Positions 16,996 to 24,279 of a stretch of DNA of 43,707 bases are shown one piece after another. The DNA comes from an uncultured Algisphaera sp. GTDB taxonomy: Bacteria; Planctomycetota; Phycisphaerae; Phycisphaerales; Phycisphaeraceae. The position numbers were made by a program, and so were the translations under genes. Under the pieces are notes generated by a model, which had not been told where the DNA came from, did no database searches, and saw only the letters and a program-made list of their open reading frames with translations. Numbering within the stretch: position 1 is the first letter of the stretch; each line of letters begins with the position of its first letter. The stretch is taken from the NCBI GenBank assembly GCA_938015655.1, contig CALLPP010000076.1:1-43707 (forward strand). The letters run 5' to 3'.

Positions 16996-18030
16996 TCACA
17001 CCTCGGCCTTGTAAAATTCAGTGAACGGCCCCGCCGCGTCAGCGCAAAGCGTCACCAGGTCGCGGCGGCGCTCCTCGCTCAACGGCACGAACGCCCGGGC
17101 CAACGCCGCGTTCTCACGCACCATCTCCACCTTGTCCATGCCGCTCACCAGGCTGGCGACCGGCAGACTCCACACAAAGCCCAGCGCCTCGGCTAGCGGC
17201 ACCCGGTCTGGCACCAGGTGCCGGACCACCCGCTTTGGGTTGCCCCAGGGCGTGGCGGACCCCGAAATTTGCCCGTGCACCAGGGTCTTCATCGCCAACA
17301 CCGCGTAGTTGCGCTGCACACACGTGGGCAGCACCCGCTCGATAAAACTCTCATACCCCGGGTCCACCATATTGATGGGCATCTGCACCGTGTCCAGTTC
17401 CACGCCCAGTTGCTCCAAGCGTTCGAACATGCGCTCGTGGGCCGCCGGCGTAGTGTGCCCGGTGAACCCCAGGTGCCGGACCGTGCCTCGCTCCCGAGCA
17501 TCCAGCAACACCTCCAACACCCCCGCATCGACCCGCCCGTCTACGTCCTGGGCGCTCTCGATGCTGTGGATCTGCACCAGGTCGATCACGTCAGTGTTCA
17601 TACGTTGCCGCGACCCGTCCAGATGACGCCGCGCCGCCTCGGCACTGCGAGCCTGGGTCTTGGTCATCAGGTACACGTGCTCGCGGTATTTCGGCGTCAA
17701 AAAATCCCCTAAAAGTTCTTCACTCCGGCCCCGGCCATAGGCCTCAGCTGTGTCAAAAAACCTCACCCCTTCTTCCAGCGCCGCCTCAATCAGTTCCTGA
17801 GACTGAGCCGTCGTCTGCTGCTTATTGATCAGGTGCGATCCGCCCACCCCTAGCACGCTGATCGATTCGCCGGTGCGCCCCAGCAGCCGCTCAGGCAGGC
17901 GGTCTCCCAGCCCATCGCGTCCCCGACCCACCTCCGCCACAGCCTCTTCGGTCCGGCCTCCGACCGCCAATGCGGCCGAAACTGCCAGCATGGCTTTCAG
18001 AAAGCTCCGTCTCGGGGTGAAATCGTTCAT
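16996..18030 (-). CDS. Tat-exported aldo/keto reductase
   Basis: A 344-residue protein. The N-terminus has a twin-arginine signal (TPRRSFLKAMLAVSAALAVGG), so the enzyme is exported folded, which is less common than the cytosolic form. The aldo/keto reductase barrel follows. FFDTAEAYGRGRSEELLG holds the catalytic Asp and Tyr, YLMTKTQ the Lys, and DLVQIHSIES the His. A C-terminal AEALGFVWSLPVASLVSGM resembles the cofactor-loop region, although the usual NADP-binding pattern is weak. Export with a bound NADP(H) or another cofactor would explain the Tat signal. The substrate is unknown. The gene is monocistronic, and its start ATG at 18030 sits directly before the signal peptide. Confidence 0.85.
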   Translation of the reverse strand: MNDFTPRRSFLKAMLAVSAALAVGGRTEEAVAEVGRGRDGLGDRLPERLLGRTGESISVLGVGGSHLINKQQTTAQSQELIEAALEEGVRFFDTAEAYGRGRSEELLGDFLTPKYREHVYLMTKTQARSAEAARRHLDGSRQRMNTDVIDLVQIHSIESAQDVDGRVDAGVLEVLLDARERGTVRHLGFTGHTTPAAHERMFERLEQLGVELDTVQMPINMVDPGYESFIERVLPTCVQRNYAVLAMKTLVHGQISGSATPWGNPKRVVRHLVPDRVPLAEALGFVWSLPVASLVSGMDKVEMVRENAALARAFVPLSEERRRDLVTLCADAAGPFTEFYKAEV

Positions 18031-18186
18031 GTCGTCAGTTTAGTCCGCCTCGCCCCACGTCCAGATAAAACCACCCCTGCACAAACCACGCAACCGCGCC
18101 ATCCCGCTTCAGCCGCACCGCCATCCCGCCGATGAACCCCCAACCCCCGTATTTCCCCGCCCCCTGCACGCCACGAGGTTTTCACC

Positions 18187-18690
18187 ATGAAAAAGCGTCA
18201 TAAAACCCCACACGAAGCCCCCGTCGACGACGGCGTCAAGCTCATCGAAAACCTGCAGCACCAGTGCGAATCACTACGGGCCTGGCAGACCGGCGAAGCC
18301 GCTAAACTTCAGCAACGCGCCCAACAGCTCGACGCCCAGTCGCAAGAACTCGAAGAAATCCGCACCGGCCTGGAAGCCGACGAAGTGGCCCAAAATGAAG
18401 CCCGACGCACCCTACAAGAAGCGCGCGAAACCCTCGGCCAGGAACGCCAGGCCTTCACCGCTCAGCAGCAAAAACAAATCGCCGAATCCGCCCGGCTGAA
18501 CGACCTCAAAACCCGCGTCGAACAAGAACAGGCCGAGCTGACCACCCTGCGGGCCGAGCTCGACAGCGAGTGGACCAACATCAGCCGCATCCGCCGCGCC
18601 AACGAAAAACTCGCCGACGAGTTGGACACCGAACGTTCACGCCTGCGTCAATCCGGCGGCCCGGGTCTCAAACTCAACAAAGCCGCCTAG
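18187..18690 (+). CDS. Coiled-coil protein, function unknown
   Basis: A 167-residue, almost wholly helical protein. From residue about 17 to 155 it is a continuous coiled coil with very high Gln, Glu, Ala and Arg content (EAAKLQQRAQQLDAQSQELE, LRAELDSEWTNISRIRRANE). The N-terminus is basic (MKKRHKTPHE) and the C-terminus short. No signal peptide or membrane helix is present, so it is cytoplasmic, perhaps a structural or scaffolding protein. GAGG lies 9 bases before the ATG. It precedes the HPF-like gene by 164 bp on the same strand. I do not recognise a named family, and coiled-coil matches would be uninformative. Confidence 0.75.
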   Translation: MKKRHKTPHEAPVDDGVKLIENLQHQCESLRAWQTGEAAKLQQRAQQLDAQSQELEEIRTGLEADEVAQNEARRTLQEARETLGQERQAFTAQQQKQIAESARLNDLKTRVEQEQAELTTLRAELDSEWTNISRIRRANEKLADELDTERSRLRQSGGPGLKLNKAA

Positions 18691-18804
18691 GAGCGTCAAG
18701 ACCGCGCCCTCCAGACACCCGAACTCCAGCCGCCGGCCCTGCGTACCTTCCGCAGGGAGGTTTGCTGCGCCCGCTCGCACCGAGCGCAGCCGATACAGTA
18801 AGTC

Positions 18805-18819
18805 GTGACGCCGCGTCAC
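18805..18819. promoter_or_regulatory. 15-bp perfect dyad upstream of the HPF-like gene
   Basis: GTGACGC-C-GCGTCAC is a perfect inverted repeat with a one-base centre, 35 bp before the HPF-like start codon. A second short hairpin (CGCTCG-CAC-CGAGCG) lies just upstream. The dyad could be an operator or part of a leader structure. Confidence 0.3.
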
Positions 18820-18854
18820 GGCCGCCCGTTCTTTCATCATCCAAGGAACCATTC

Positions 18855-19166
18855 ATGCTGATTCAAGTCAACGCCGGCGACGTGCAGTCCAGCGAATCAC
18901 TCGACAGTACCGTTAACCAAGAAGTTCACGCCGCCCTCAAACACGTTGAAGACAGCATCACCCGGGTCGAAGCCCACCTCCGCGACGACAACGCCCACAA
19001 GCACGGCGGCAACGACAAACGCTGCGTCCTCGAAGCTCGTATTGCCGGCATGAAACCCCTGACCGTGGAAGAGTCCAGCGACGACCTCTACAAGTCCATC
19101 CACCTCGCGGCCCAAAAACTCGGCCGCGCCGTCAGCCACACCCTCGAAAAACACAACCACGCCTGA
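18855..19166 (+). CDS. HPF/RaiA-family ribosome-associated protein (short form)
   Basis: A 103-residue protein in the size range of short hibernation-promoting factors. MLIQVNAGDVQSSESLDSTV, then VEAHLRDDNAHKHGGNDKRC, LEARIAGMKPLTVEES and LYKSIHLAAQKLGRAVSHTLEK follow the beta-alpha-beta-beta-beta-alpha order of HPF/RaiA. In that order the last helix and the DLY-x-(S/A)I motif are most telling. Such factors bind the 30S decoding site during stress or stationary phase. The track ORF begins upstream at 18570, but the ATG at 18855 has AAGGA nearby and starts exactly at the first strand. The HGGNDKRC insertion between strands is not typical. A terminator follows 40 bp after the stop. Confidence 0.8.
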   Translation: MLIQVNAGDVQSSESLDSTVNQEVHAALKHVEDSITRVEAHLRDDNAHKHGGNDKRCVLEARIAGMKPLTVEESSDDLYKSIHLAAQKLGRAVSHTLEKHNHA

Positions 19167-19206
19167 AGTTCACCGGACGGCGAACCACATCCAAGCTCCG
19201 GCCCAG

Positions 19207-19243
19207 GACCGCGCCGACGGCAGAGAAGCCGGCTCGGTCTTTT
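19207..19243 (+). terminator. Rho-independent terminator after the HPF-like gene
   Basis: A 10-bp stem with one mismatch (GACCGCGCCG / CGGCTCGGTC) and a 13-base loop runs straight into TTTT. Confidence 0.7.
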
Positions 19244-19517
19244 AATTGCGCCCCGGAGGCCCGGGGCACTGCGAAACCACCGCCGGGCCCCGAGAATCAT
19301 CACGCACCGCCGGATAAAAACCGGTTCCTGTGCCTGCGCAGAGACTTCGCCCCCGGACAGCCGGCAGATGACCTAGGAGATTCCCGGCCCCCGTCAACCC
19401 CGTTTTTTGAGACGTCGATAGCCACGTGTATCTAGTTCGCGGTGCCTTGCCAGATCCCCCTCGCCCACCCCGCACGTCCGGGGCGACACGCCTTCCTTAC
19501 GATATCGGCGCCCCATC
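19244..19517. other. Intergenic region before the chemoreceptor gene
   Basis: This is the remainder of the 351-base gap between the HPF-like gene and the chemoreceptor. It contains a T6 run after CCCCG near 19400 and no ORF with coding character. I could not identify a convincing promoter or riboswitch. Confidence 0.4.
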
Positions 19518-21491
19518 ATGCTCAAGCTCACCATCGCAAAAAAATTGGTTCTCGGTTTCGGTCTCACCCTGACGTTGCTGATCGGTCTGGCCTTCCTGAG
19601 CTATACCAACAACGTCAAATCTGCACAGAGCATGGAAGCCGTCGCCGGCATGATCGAAGACGCCGCCACCGGAGGTCACGCCAGCGTCGACATGCTGATG
19701 GCGCGCATGAAAGTCAAAGATTTTCTCATCCGCAACCAGCCCCAAGACGTTCACGAGTACCACTCTTGGCGCGACAAACTGGCCGAAGCAACCGCCGAAA
19801 GCCGCGCAAACTTCAGCGACCACGGGCGCGTCGAGCGGCTCGACCAAATCGAAGTTCTTTTCGCAGAATACGACCGGGCGTTTGGCCAGGTCCAGACCAT
19901 CATCAACCAACGCAACGAACTGCGGTTCAGCGTGCTGGACACCGTGGGGCCGCAGATTTCCACGGCCATCAAGCAGGCGGCCGCTCAGCTGAGCAGCCGC
20001 GGGGAAGACCAGGCTGCCCAGCAGCTTCTCCCGGGCCTCTGGGACGCGCTCGAAGGCCGCTTGGCCGTGGTGAAGTTCATCTCCACATCCGACGAGCAAG
20101 AGTACAAAAAAGCCTCGGCCCTGCTCCAGGCCGCCCACCACGCCCTGACCGGCGCCACGTCCGCCGTGCAAGACCCCACCACCCAAAACCAGCTGGCCTC
20201 GGCCACCCAAAACCTCGCCCGCTACCTCGATGCCTTGAACCGGGTCCACGGCCTGGTCGTCCAGCGTAACACCCTGGTTCAGGGAACCCTGGACCGGATC
20301 GGACCCGAGATCGCCCGGTTGCAGATCGAGATCCAGGAGTCGCTGATCCACGACAGCCACGCCGCAGAGCAAGAGACCGAACAGGTCATCGCAAGCGCCA
20401 ACCGCACGATCCTCGCCGTCTCGGTGTTCGCCACCCTACTGGCCTCTTTCGCCGGATACCTGATCTACCGCGGCACGGTGGTGCCGCTCAAAGCGGTCAT
20501 CGAACGGGTGGGCGAAATCGCCGACGGCGACGGCGACCTCACCCACCGCGTCGATGACCAGCGGCACGACGAGTTGGGCGAGTTGGGCTCCAAAGTAAAC
20601 GCTTTTATCTCGCGCACCCACGACACAATCGCCACGGTCCGCGACGCCACGCTCTCCGTCACCGCCGCCGCGGACGAGATCCGCGGGAACGCCCAGTCCA
20701 TGGCCACCAACATGAACCGTCAGAACGAGCGAGCGGCCGACATCAGCCACGCCATCGAAGAAATGAACAAAGCCGTGGGCGACGTCGCCCGGCAGGCGGC
20801 CGACGCAAGTAGCACCTCGATTCGGGCCGGCGAAGCGGCCTCCAGCGGCGGCGAAATCGTCCACCAGACAATCACCGGCATGAGCACGCTCAGCGACGCG
20901 GTGAACGCCTCGGCCAGCAGCGTGACCGAGCTGGGCAAACGCAGCGCCCAGATCGGCGAAATCGTCGCGGTGATCAACGAGATCGCCGAGCAGACCAACT
21001 TGCTGGCACTCAACGCGGCCATCGAAGCGGCCCGCGCCGGCGAACACGGCCGCGGGTTTGCCGTCGTGGCCGACGAGGTGCGCAAGCTCGCCGACCGCAC
21101 CACCGAAGCCACGCAAGAAATCGGCCAATCGATCCGCGCGATACAAAATGAGACCTCCGACGCGGTCCAACGCATGGAAGTGGGCGCCGGCCAAGTCCAC
21201 GAAAGCGTGGACCTGGCCCACAAGGCCGGCTCATCGCTCAAGCTGATCGTCGAGAGTACCGACGAGGTTGCGGGCATGATCCACGCCATCGCGTCGGCCA
21301 CCGAAGAGCAGTCCGCCACCACCCTCCAGATCAGCCGTACCGTGGACGCCACCAGCGCGGCGATCCGTGACGCCTCTCAGGGCGCCGAGCAGAGCTTCGA
21401 AGCCGCCGCCCAGCTCACCCGCAAAGCCTCTGAACTTCACGAAATGATCAGTCGGTTCAAGCTGGCCCAAACCGTAGATTCCCGCTCTTGA
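19518..21491 (+). CDS. Methyl-accepting chemotaxis protein
   Basis: A 657-residue transmembrane chemoreceptor. Helix 1 ([20 protein letters not shown], residues about 10-30) and helix 2 ([20 protein letters not shown], about 295-315) enclose a roughly 260-residue, all-helical periplasmic domain resembling the helical bimodular type. A HAMP domain follows ([16 protein letters not shown]). The cytoplasmic four-helix signalling domain has the conserved tip [20 protein letters not shown] and [20 protein letters not shown] near residues 485-525. The C-terminus (QTVDSRS) lacks a CheR-docking pentapeptide. No che or flagellar genes are nearby, so the target kinase is encoded elsewhere. The ligand is unknown; helical bimodular sensors often bind organic acids. 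Confidence 0.93.
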   Translation: MLKLTIAKKLVLGFGLTLTLLIGLAFLSYTNNVKSAQSMEAVAGMIEDAATGGHASVDMLMARMKVKDFLIRNQPQDVHEYHSWRDKLAEATAESRANFSDHGRVERLDQIEVLFAEYDRAFGQVQTIINQRNELRFSVLDTVGPQISTAIKQAAAQLSSRGEDQAAQQLLPGLWDALEGRLAVVKFISTSDEQEYKKASALLQAAHHALTGATSAVQDPTTQNQLASATQNLARYLDALNRVHGLVVQRNTLVQGTLDRIGPEIARLQIEIQESLIHDSHAAEQETEQVIASANRTILAVSVFATLLASFAGYLIYRGTVVPLKAVIERVGEIADGDGDLTHRVDDQRHDELGELGSKVNAFISRTHDTIATVRDATLSVTAAADEIRGNAQSMATNMNRQNERAADISHAIEEMNKAVGDVARQAADASSTSIRAGEAASSGGEIVHQTITGMSTLSDAVNASASSVTELGKRSAQIGEIVAVINEIAEQTNLLALNAAIEAARAGEHGRGFAVVADEVRKLADRTTEATQEIGQSIRAIQNETSDAVQRMEVGAGQVHESVDLAHKAGSSLKLIVESTDEVAGMIHAIASATEEQSATTLQISRTVDATSAAIRDASQGAEQSFEAAAQLTRKASELHEMISRFKLAQTVDSRS

Positions 21492-21821
21492 CCCCACGCG
21501 CCCGCCGCGCCGACAACCGCCCTACCTCGCCGCGACACACCGCCCCCCAAGCGCCACTAGCACACGGAGTGGTCTCTCCTGCTGCCGCACGGCGTCGCCA
21601 TACCACCGCACGCCCCTCTACCCACGGTTTTCAACACAGCGGTCGAATTGGTCGCGCCGCAAGACGCGTTTACGGCGCTCCCCGTCGATTCGCAGTCCAC
21701 GCCCGCCCGGCGACCGCGCGGACGGCATCTGGCTCCGATGGGGGCGGGGGGTGTACCGGACGGTCGGACCCGTTGGATGTTTCAAGGGATACTTGGCGCG
21801 GCAGTAGAGCCCGGCAAGCAT
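21492..21821. other. Intergenic region between chemoreceptor and MamK-like genes
   Basis: About 330 bases between two convergent genes. The small ORFs listed here have compositions unlike the neighbouring genes, and I see no RNA gene or repeat. The downstream edge is the minus-strand terminator at 21822-21850. Confidence 0.4.
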
Positions 21822-21850
21822 AAAAAAACCCCGCCAAGCCATGACGGGGT
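21822..21850 (-). terminator. Rho-independent terminator of the MamK-like operon
   Basis: On the minus strand ACCCCGTC pairs with GGCGGGGT (one G-U) around a 7-base loop, followed by a run of six or seven T residues. It lies 39 bp past the actin gene stop codon. Confidence 0.85.
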
Positions 21851-21888
21851 CGGGGAGAATCGAGTTGTTGACACAGCGCAACAGGTGC

Positions 21889-22941
21889 TTACTTCAGCTG
21901 CTGCCAGTAATCCATTGGCATGTCCATGGCCAGCTTCAGACCGCCGTTGCTGCCGCTGTAGAGCGGTTCTTCGACGACGGTGACCTTGGCCCCGCCGACG
22001 CGCTCGAGCTTGTCTTCGATGGCTTTGTTCAAACCCCGCATCAGGCCACCACCCCCGGCGAGGATAATGTTGTCGCGCAGGCGGTCCTGGAACTCGGGGT
22101 CGAAGGTGGCGATCAGCTTGTGGATGCCCTCGACGATGGGATCGATCAGAATCGAGCAGGCGTCGCGGATCTCATCGGTCACGTCGTGCATGGTGGGCTT
22201 GCCGTTGACCGGCATCTCGACCTCGATCTTGTCGGTGCCGCTGTGTACGAAGCCGTACTGCTCCTTAAAGCGCTTGATCATGTTCATGCTGACCGAGGCT
22301 TCGGGGTACTTTTTCTTGATGTTCTCCATCATCGCCTTGTCGACCGCGTCGCCGGCCACGTCAAGGCTCAACTGGTCATCCGGGCCGGGCACGGTGCCGT
22401 GCATCCGCACCAGGTCGGTGGTACCTGCGCCGATGTCCACCACCAGCACGTCGCTGGTGCGGTCCAGCCCGTAGGCCACGCAGAACGGCTCGGTACAGAT
22501 CATCACCGCATCGAAAATACCCTTGGTAACTTCGATGATGTCTTCTTTGTTTTTTCCGCTGGCTTCAGAGGGCACGCCCACCACGCCATAGACCTGCTCA
22601 CCGCGGGCGGGCTCAACCATCTCCACGAGGTAGTTGATCAGCTCTTTGGCGGCTTCGAGATTACGGCTACCGTCCTTATCCTCCTGGATGACCCCGACAC
22701 CCAACGGGCGGTACAGATCCAGGCTAAGGCGGTTGTCCAACGCATCTTTACCAAAAATGATATCGCGGCCGCCCAGGTGCTTGAGCGACACGGCATCCTT
22801 GGGCCAGCCGACGTACGACTCAACGTTCTTGCGCAGGCCGTTGGCAGCCGAAATGGCCGAGCGGCTGGTGCCCAGGTCGATGCCGATGAACAGGGCGTTC
22901 TCGGGCACGGCGCTGTCGTCGGTGGTTACGTTCTTGCTCAT
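21889..22941 (-). CDS. MamK-like bacterial actin
   Basis: A 350-residue actin/HSP70-fold ATPase expected to form cytoplasmic filaments. The phosphate 1 loop is FIGIDLGTSRSAIS, phosphate 2 is LVVDIGAGTTDLVR, and the adenosine motif is NIILAGGGGLMRGL. Beyond these general motifs, several stretches look like the magnetosome actin MamK: VGWPKDAVSLKHLGG, the GTVPGPDDQ turn after phosphate 2, and the C-terminal MPMDYWQQLK. MreB lacks these. The ATG at 22941 has AGGAG ten bases upstream; the track extension to 23052 is not conserved. It lies 208 bp downstream of a co-directional gene for an unusual Gly/Ala-rich partner and ends at a strong terminator. No magnetosome genes (mamA, B, E, I, M, O, Q) are in the window, so a role other than magnetosome alignment is likely. 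Confidence 0.88.
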   Translation of the reverse strand: MSKNVTTDDSAVPENALFIGIDLGTSRSAISAANGLRKNVESYVGWPKDAVSLKHLGGRDIIFGKDALDNRLSLDLYRPLGVGVIQEDKDGSRNLEAAKELINYLVEMVEPARGEQVYGVVGVPSEASGKNKEDIIEVTKGIFDAVMICTEPFCVAYGLDRTSDVLVVDIGAGTTDLVRMHGTVPGPDDQLSLDVAGDAVDKAMMENIKKKYPEASVSMNMIKRFKEQYGFVHSGTDKIEVEMPVNGKPTMHDVTDEIRDACSILIDPIVEGIHKLIATFDPEFQDRLRDNIILAGGGGLMRGLNKAIEDKLERVGGAKVTVVEEPLYSGSNGGLKLAMDMPMDYWQQLK

Positions 22942-23149
22942 TGAAGCGGTCTCCTGATCAAAAGAGGGACCCCGGCCCAGTGGGGCGCGGGCGGTCCGGT
23001 GGGGGTTCCGGGCGGCGGGTTGGTGTGCGCCGCCACACAGCGGAACACTCATTCATACACGTTTTAGGCCCTTGGCGGGACACATCTGGGTACGGCGACT
23101 CCCTATCGGCCGTCCAGGGAGGCGCCCTAAACGCCGGGCACGGCGAGCA

Positions 23150-24013
23150 TCAATCGGGACGGGCGGCTTTCTTCGCGGCGTCTTTGGCCTTGGACTGAGC
23201 CGCCAGCCGTTTGGCCGCCTCGGACGGACCAGACTTGGCCGCCCCAGCGGCGGCCGCGATCGCCGCCGCCGCCCCGCCGCCACCGTGACGTTGGGCCGCA
23301 CCTTTTTGTAGCTTCACGTTGGTCTCGAAGATCTCTAGCAATACCTTGTCGTTCTTCGGGTCTTTAACCGACTTAATCATCGCCCCACGACGGCCGCCGC
23401 CACCACCGCCGCCGCCCCAGCCGCCGCCGCCTTTGCGAACCAGCGCTTTGAGCTCGGCCATCGACTTCTGCAGGTCCAGCACCATGTCAGTGAGCTGGCC
23501 CATCTGGGCGCTGGGGGTCCCCGCGGCTTGAGCCGCGGCCTGCCCCGGCGAGATCTCGCTGGTGAGGTTCTGGTTATCCCCGAACATCTTCGTCAGGGCT
23601 TCTTCGACCCGCTGAAGCGTCTGTTTTTCACCGCTGTCGCCGCCGCCGCCGGACAGCATCGCCTTGCTGACCACGCTCATCACGCGGTTACGGATCTTGT
23701 CGCGGTCGATCACCCGCACCCGCTGCCCGCGGTACTTGCGCCACAGGTCATCGACGTTCACCTGCGTCGAGCTGGTGTCGAGCGCCGAATCGATCGCGTG
23801 GGTGAAATCGTCGCTCTCAGCGGCGGGTCCGCCCGGAGACGGCACGGCCTCGGTCCCGGTGAAGTCCCCTAGGCGGGGGTCTTCGCGAAGCGACTCGCAG
23901 ACAATGTTGTTATTGCCCATCAGGGTGTAGGCCTGATCGACCGACGGGGCCTCGACGTGACCCTCGACCGGTTTCCCGGTGTCGCGCATTAAGCCTCGGA
24001 AGCGGTATCTCAA
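23150..24013 (-). CDS. MamK-neighbour protein: GspF-N-like start, Gly-rich linker, Ala/Lys-rich tail
   Basis: A 287-residue protein of unknown function. Residues 1-45 (YRFRGLMRDTGKPVEGHVEA) look like the small N-terminal domain of GspF/PilC-type proteins, but no membrane helix follows. The middle is helical, with DLWRKYRGQRVRVIDRDKIR and a probable coiled coil (TDMVLDLQKSMAELKALVRK, about residues 170-190). A glycine run (GGGGWGGGGGGGGRRG) comes next, then a short ordered block (KDPKNDKVLLEIFETNVKLQ). The tail is Ala/Lys-rich and resembles histone H1. The start is a TTG at 24013 with AGGA about 10 bases upstream; the next ATG would cut the N-terminal module. It lies upstream of the MamK-like actin gene on the same strand and probably shares its transcript. 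A filament-binding or cargo-linking role is inference. Confidence 0.75.
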   Translation of the reverse strand: MRYRFRGLMRDTGKPVEGHVEAPSVDQAYTLMGNNNIVCESLREDPRLGDFTGTEAVPSPGGPAAESDDFTHAIDSALDTSSTQVNVDDLWRKYRGQRVRVIDRDKIRNRVMSVVSKAMLSGGGGDSGEKQTLQRVEEALTKMFGDNQNLTSEISPGQAAAQAAGTPSAQMGQLTDMVLDLQKSMAELKALVRKGGGGWGGGGGGGGRRGAMIKSVKDPKNDKVLLEIFETNVKLQKGAAQRHGGGGAAAAIAAAAGAAKSGPSEAAKRLAAQSKAKDAAKKAARPD

Positions 24014-24240
24014 AGTACTTCGGTCCTGATCGGAGGCGCAGATGCCTGGGGCGGGATCACCTCATCGGTGAACCGTCATCTTAACATCACCCCTTGCGGG
24101 GGATTCAGTGAACAATCTTCGCGTCGCGTGGGGTCTTCTAATCCGGCTCGGTCCGTCTCCGCAACCCTCCTGCTGTCACCCAGCCGCCGCTGAAGCCGGC
24201 CGAGCGGGCTGATGCACGAAGCCGAGGTTATCGGGCAAAG
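24014..24240. other. Intergenic region upstream of the actin-partner gene
   Basis: This region lies upstream of the partner gene and downstream of the secreted hydrolase gene, both on the minus strand. The AT-leaning stretch around 24075-24120 is the most promoter-like part. I could not fix -35 and -10 boxes. Confidence 0.35.
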
Positions 24241-24279
24241 CCGCGGGCCGGGCCCGCGGGTCAGCGGGTCAGCGGGTCA
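24241..24279 (-). repeat. Perfect hairpin plus three 8-bp tandem repeats at the hydrolase 3' end
   Basis: CCGCGGGC-CGG-GCCCGCGG forms an 8-bp perfect stem at 24241-24259. It overlaps three exact copies of GCGGGTCA at 24256-24279, the middle one containing the hydrolase stop codon. There is no T-run; it may be a weak terminator or a slippage-prone tract. Confidence 0.5.

Noticed and set aside
21841-22944. 367-residue plus-strand ORF
   Set aside because: It is the exact complement of the MamK-like actin gene, which has clear actin motifs.
21889-24013. Part of a magnetosome island
   Set aside because: Apart from the actin there are no mam/mms genes, no cation transporters of the MamB/M type and no MamE-like protease in the window.
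24256-24279. CRISPR-like or larger tandem array
   Set aside because: There are only three 8-bp units without spacers. This is a simple slippage tract at a stop codon.
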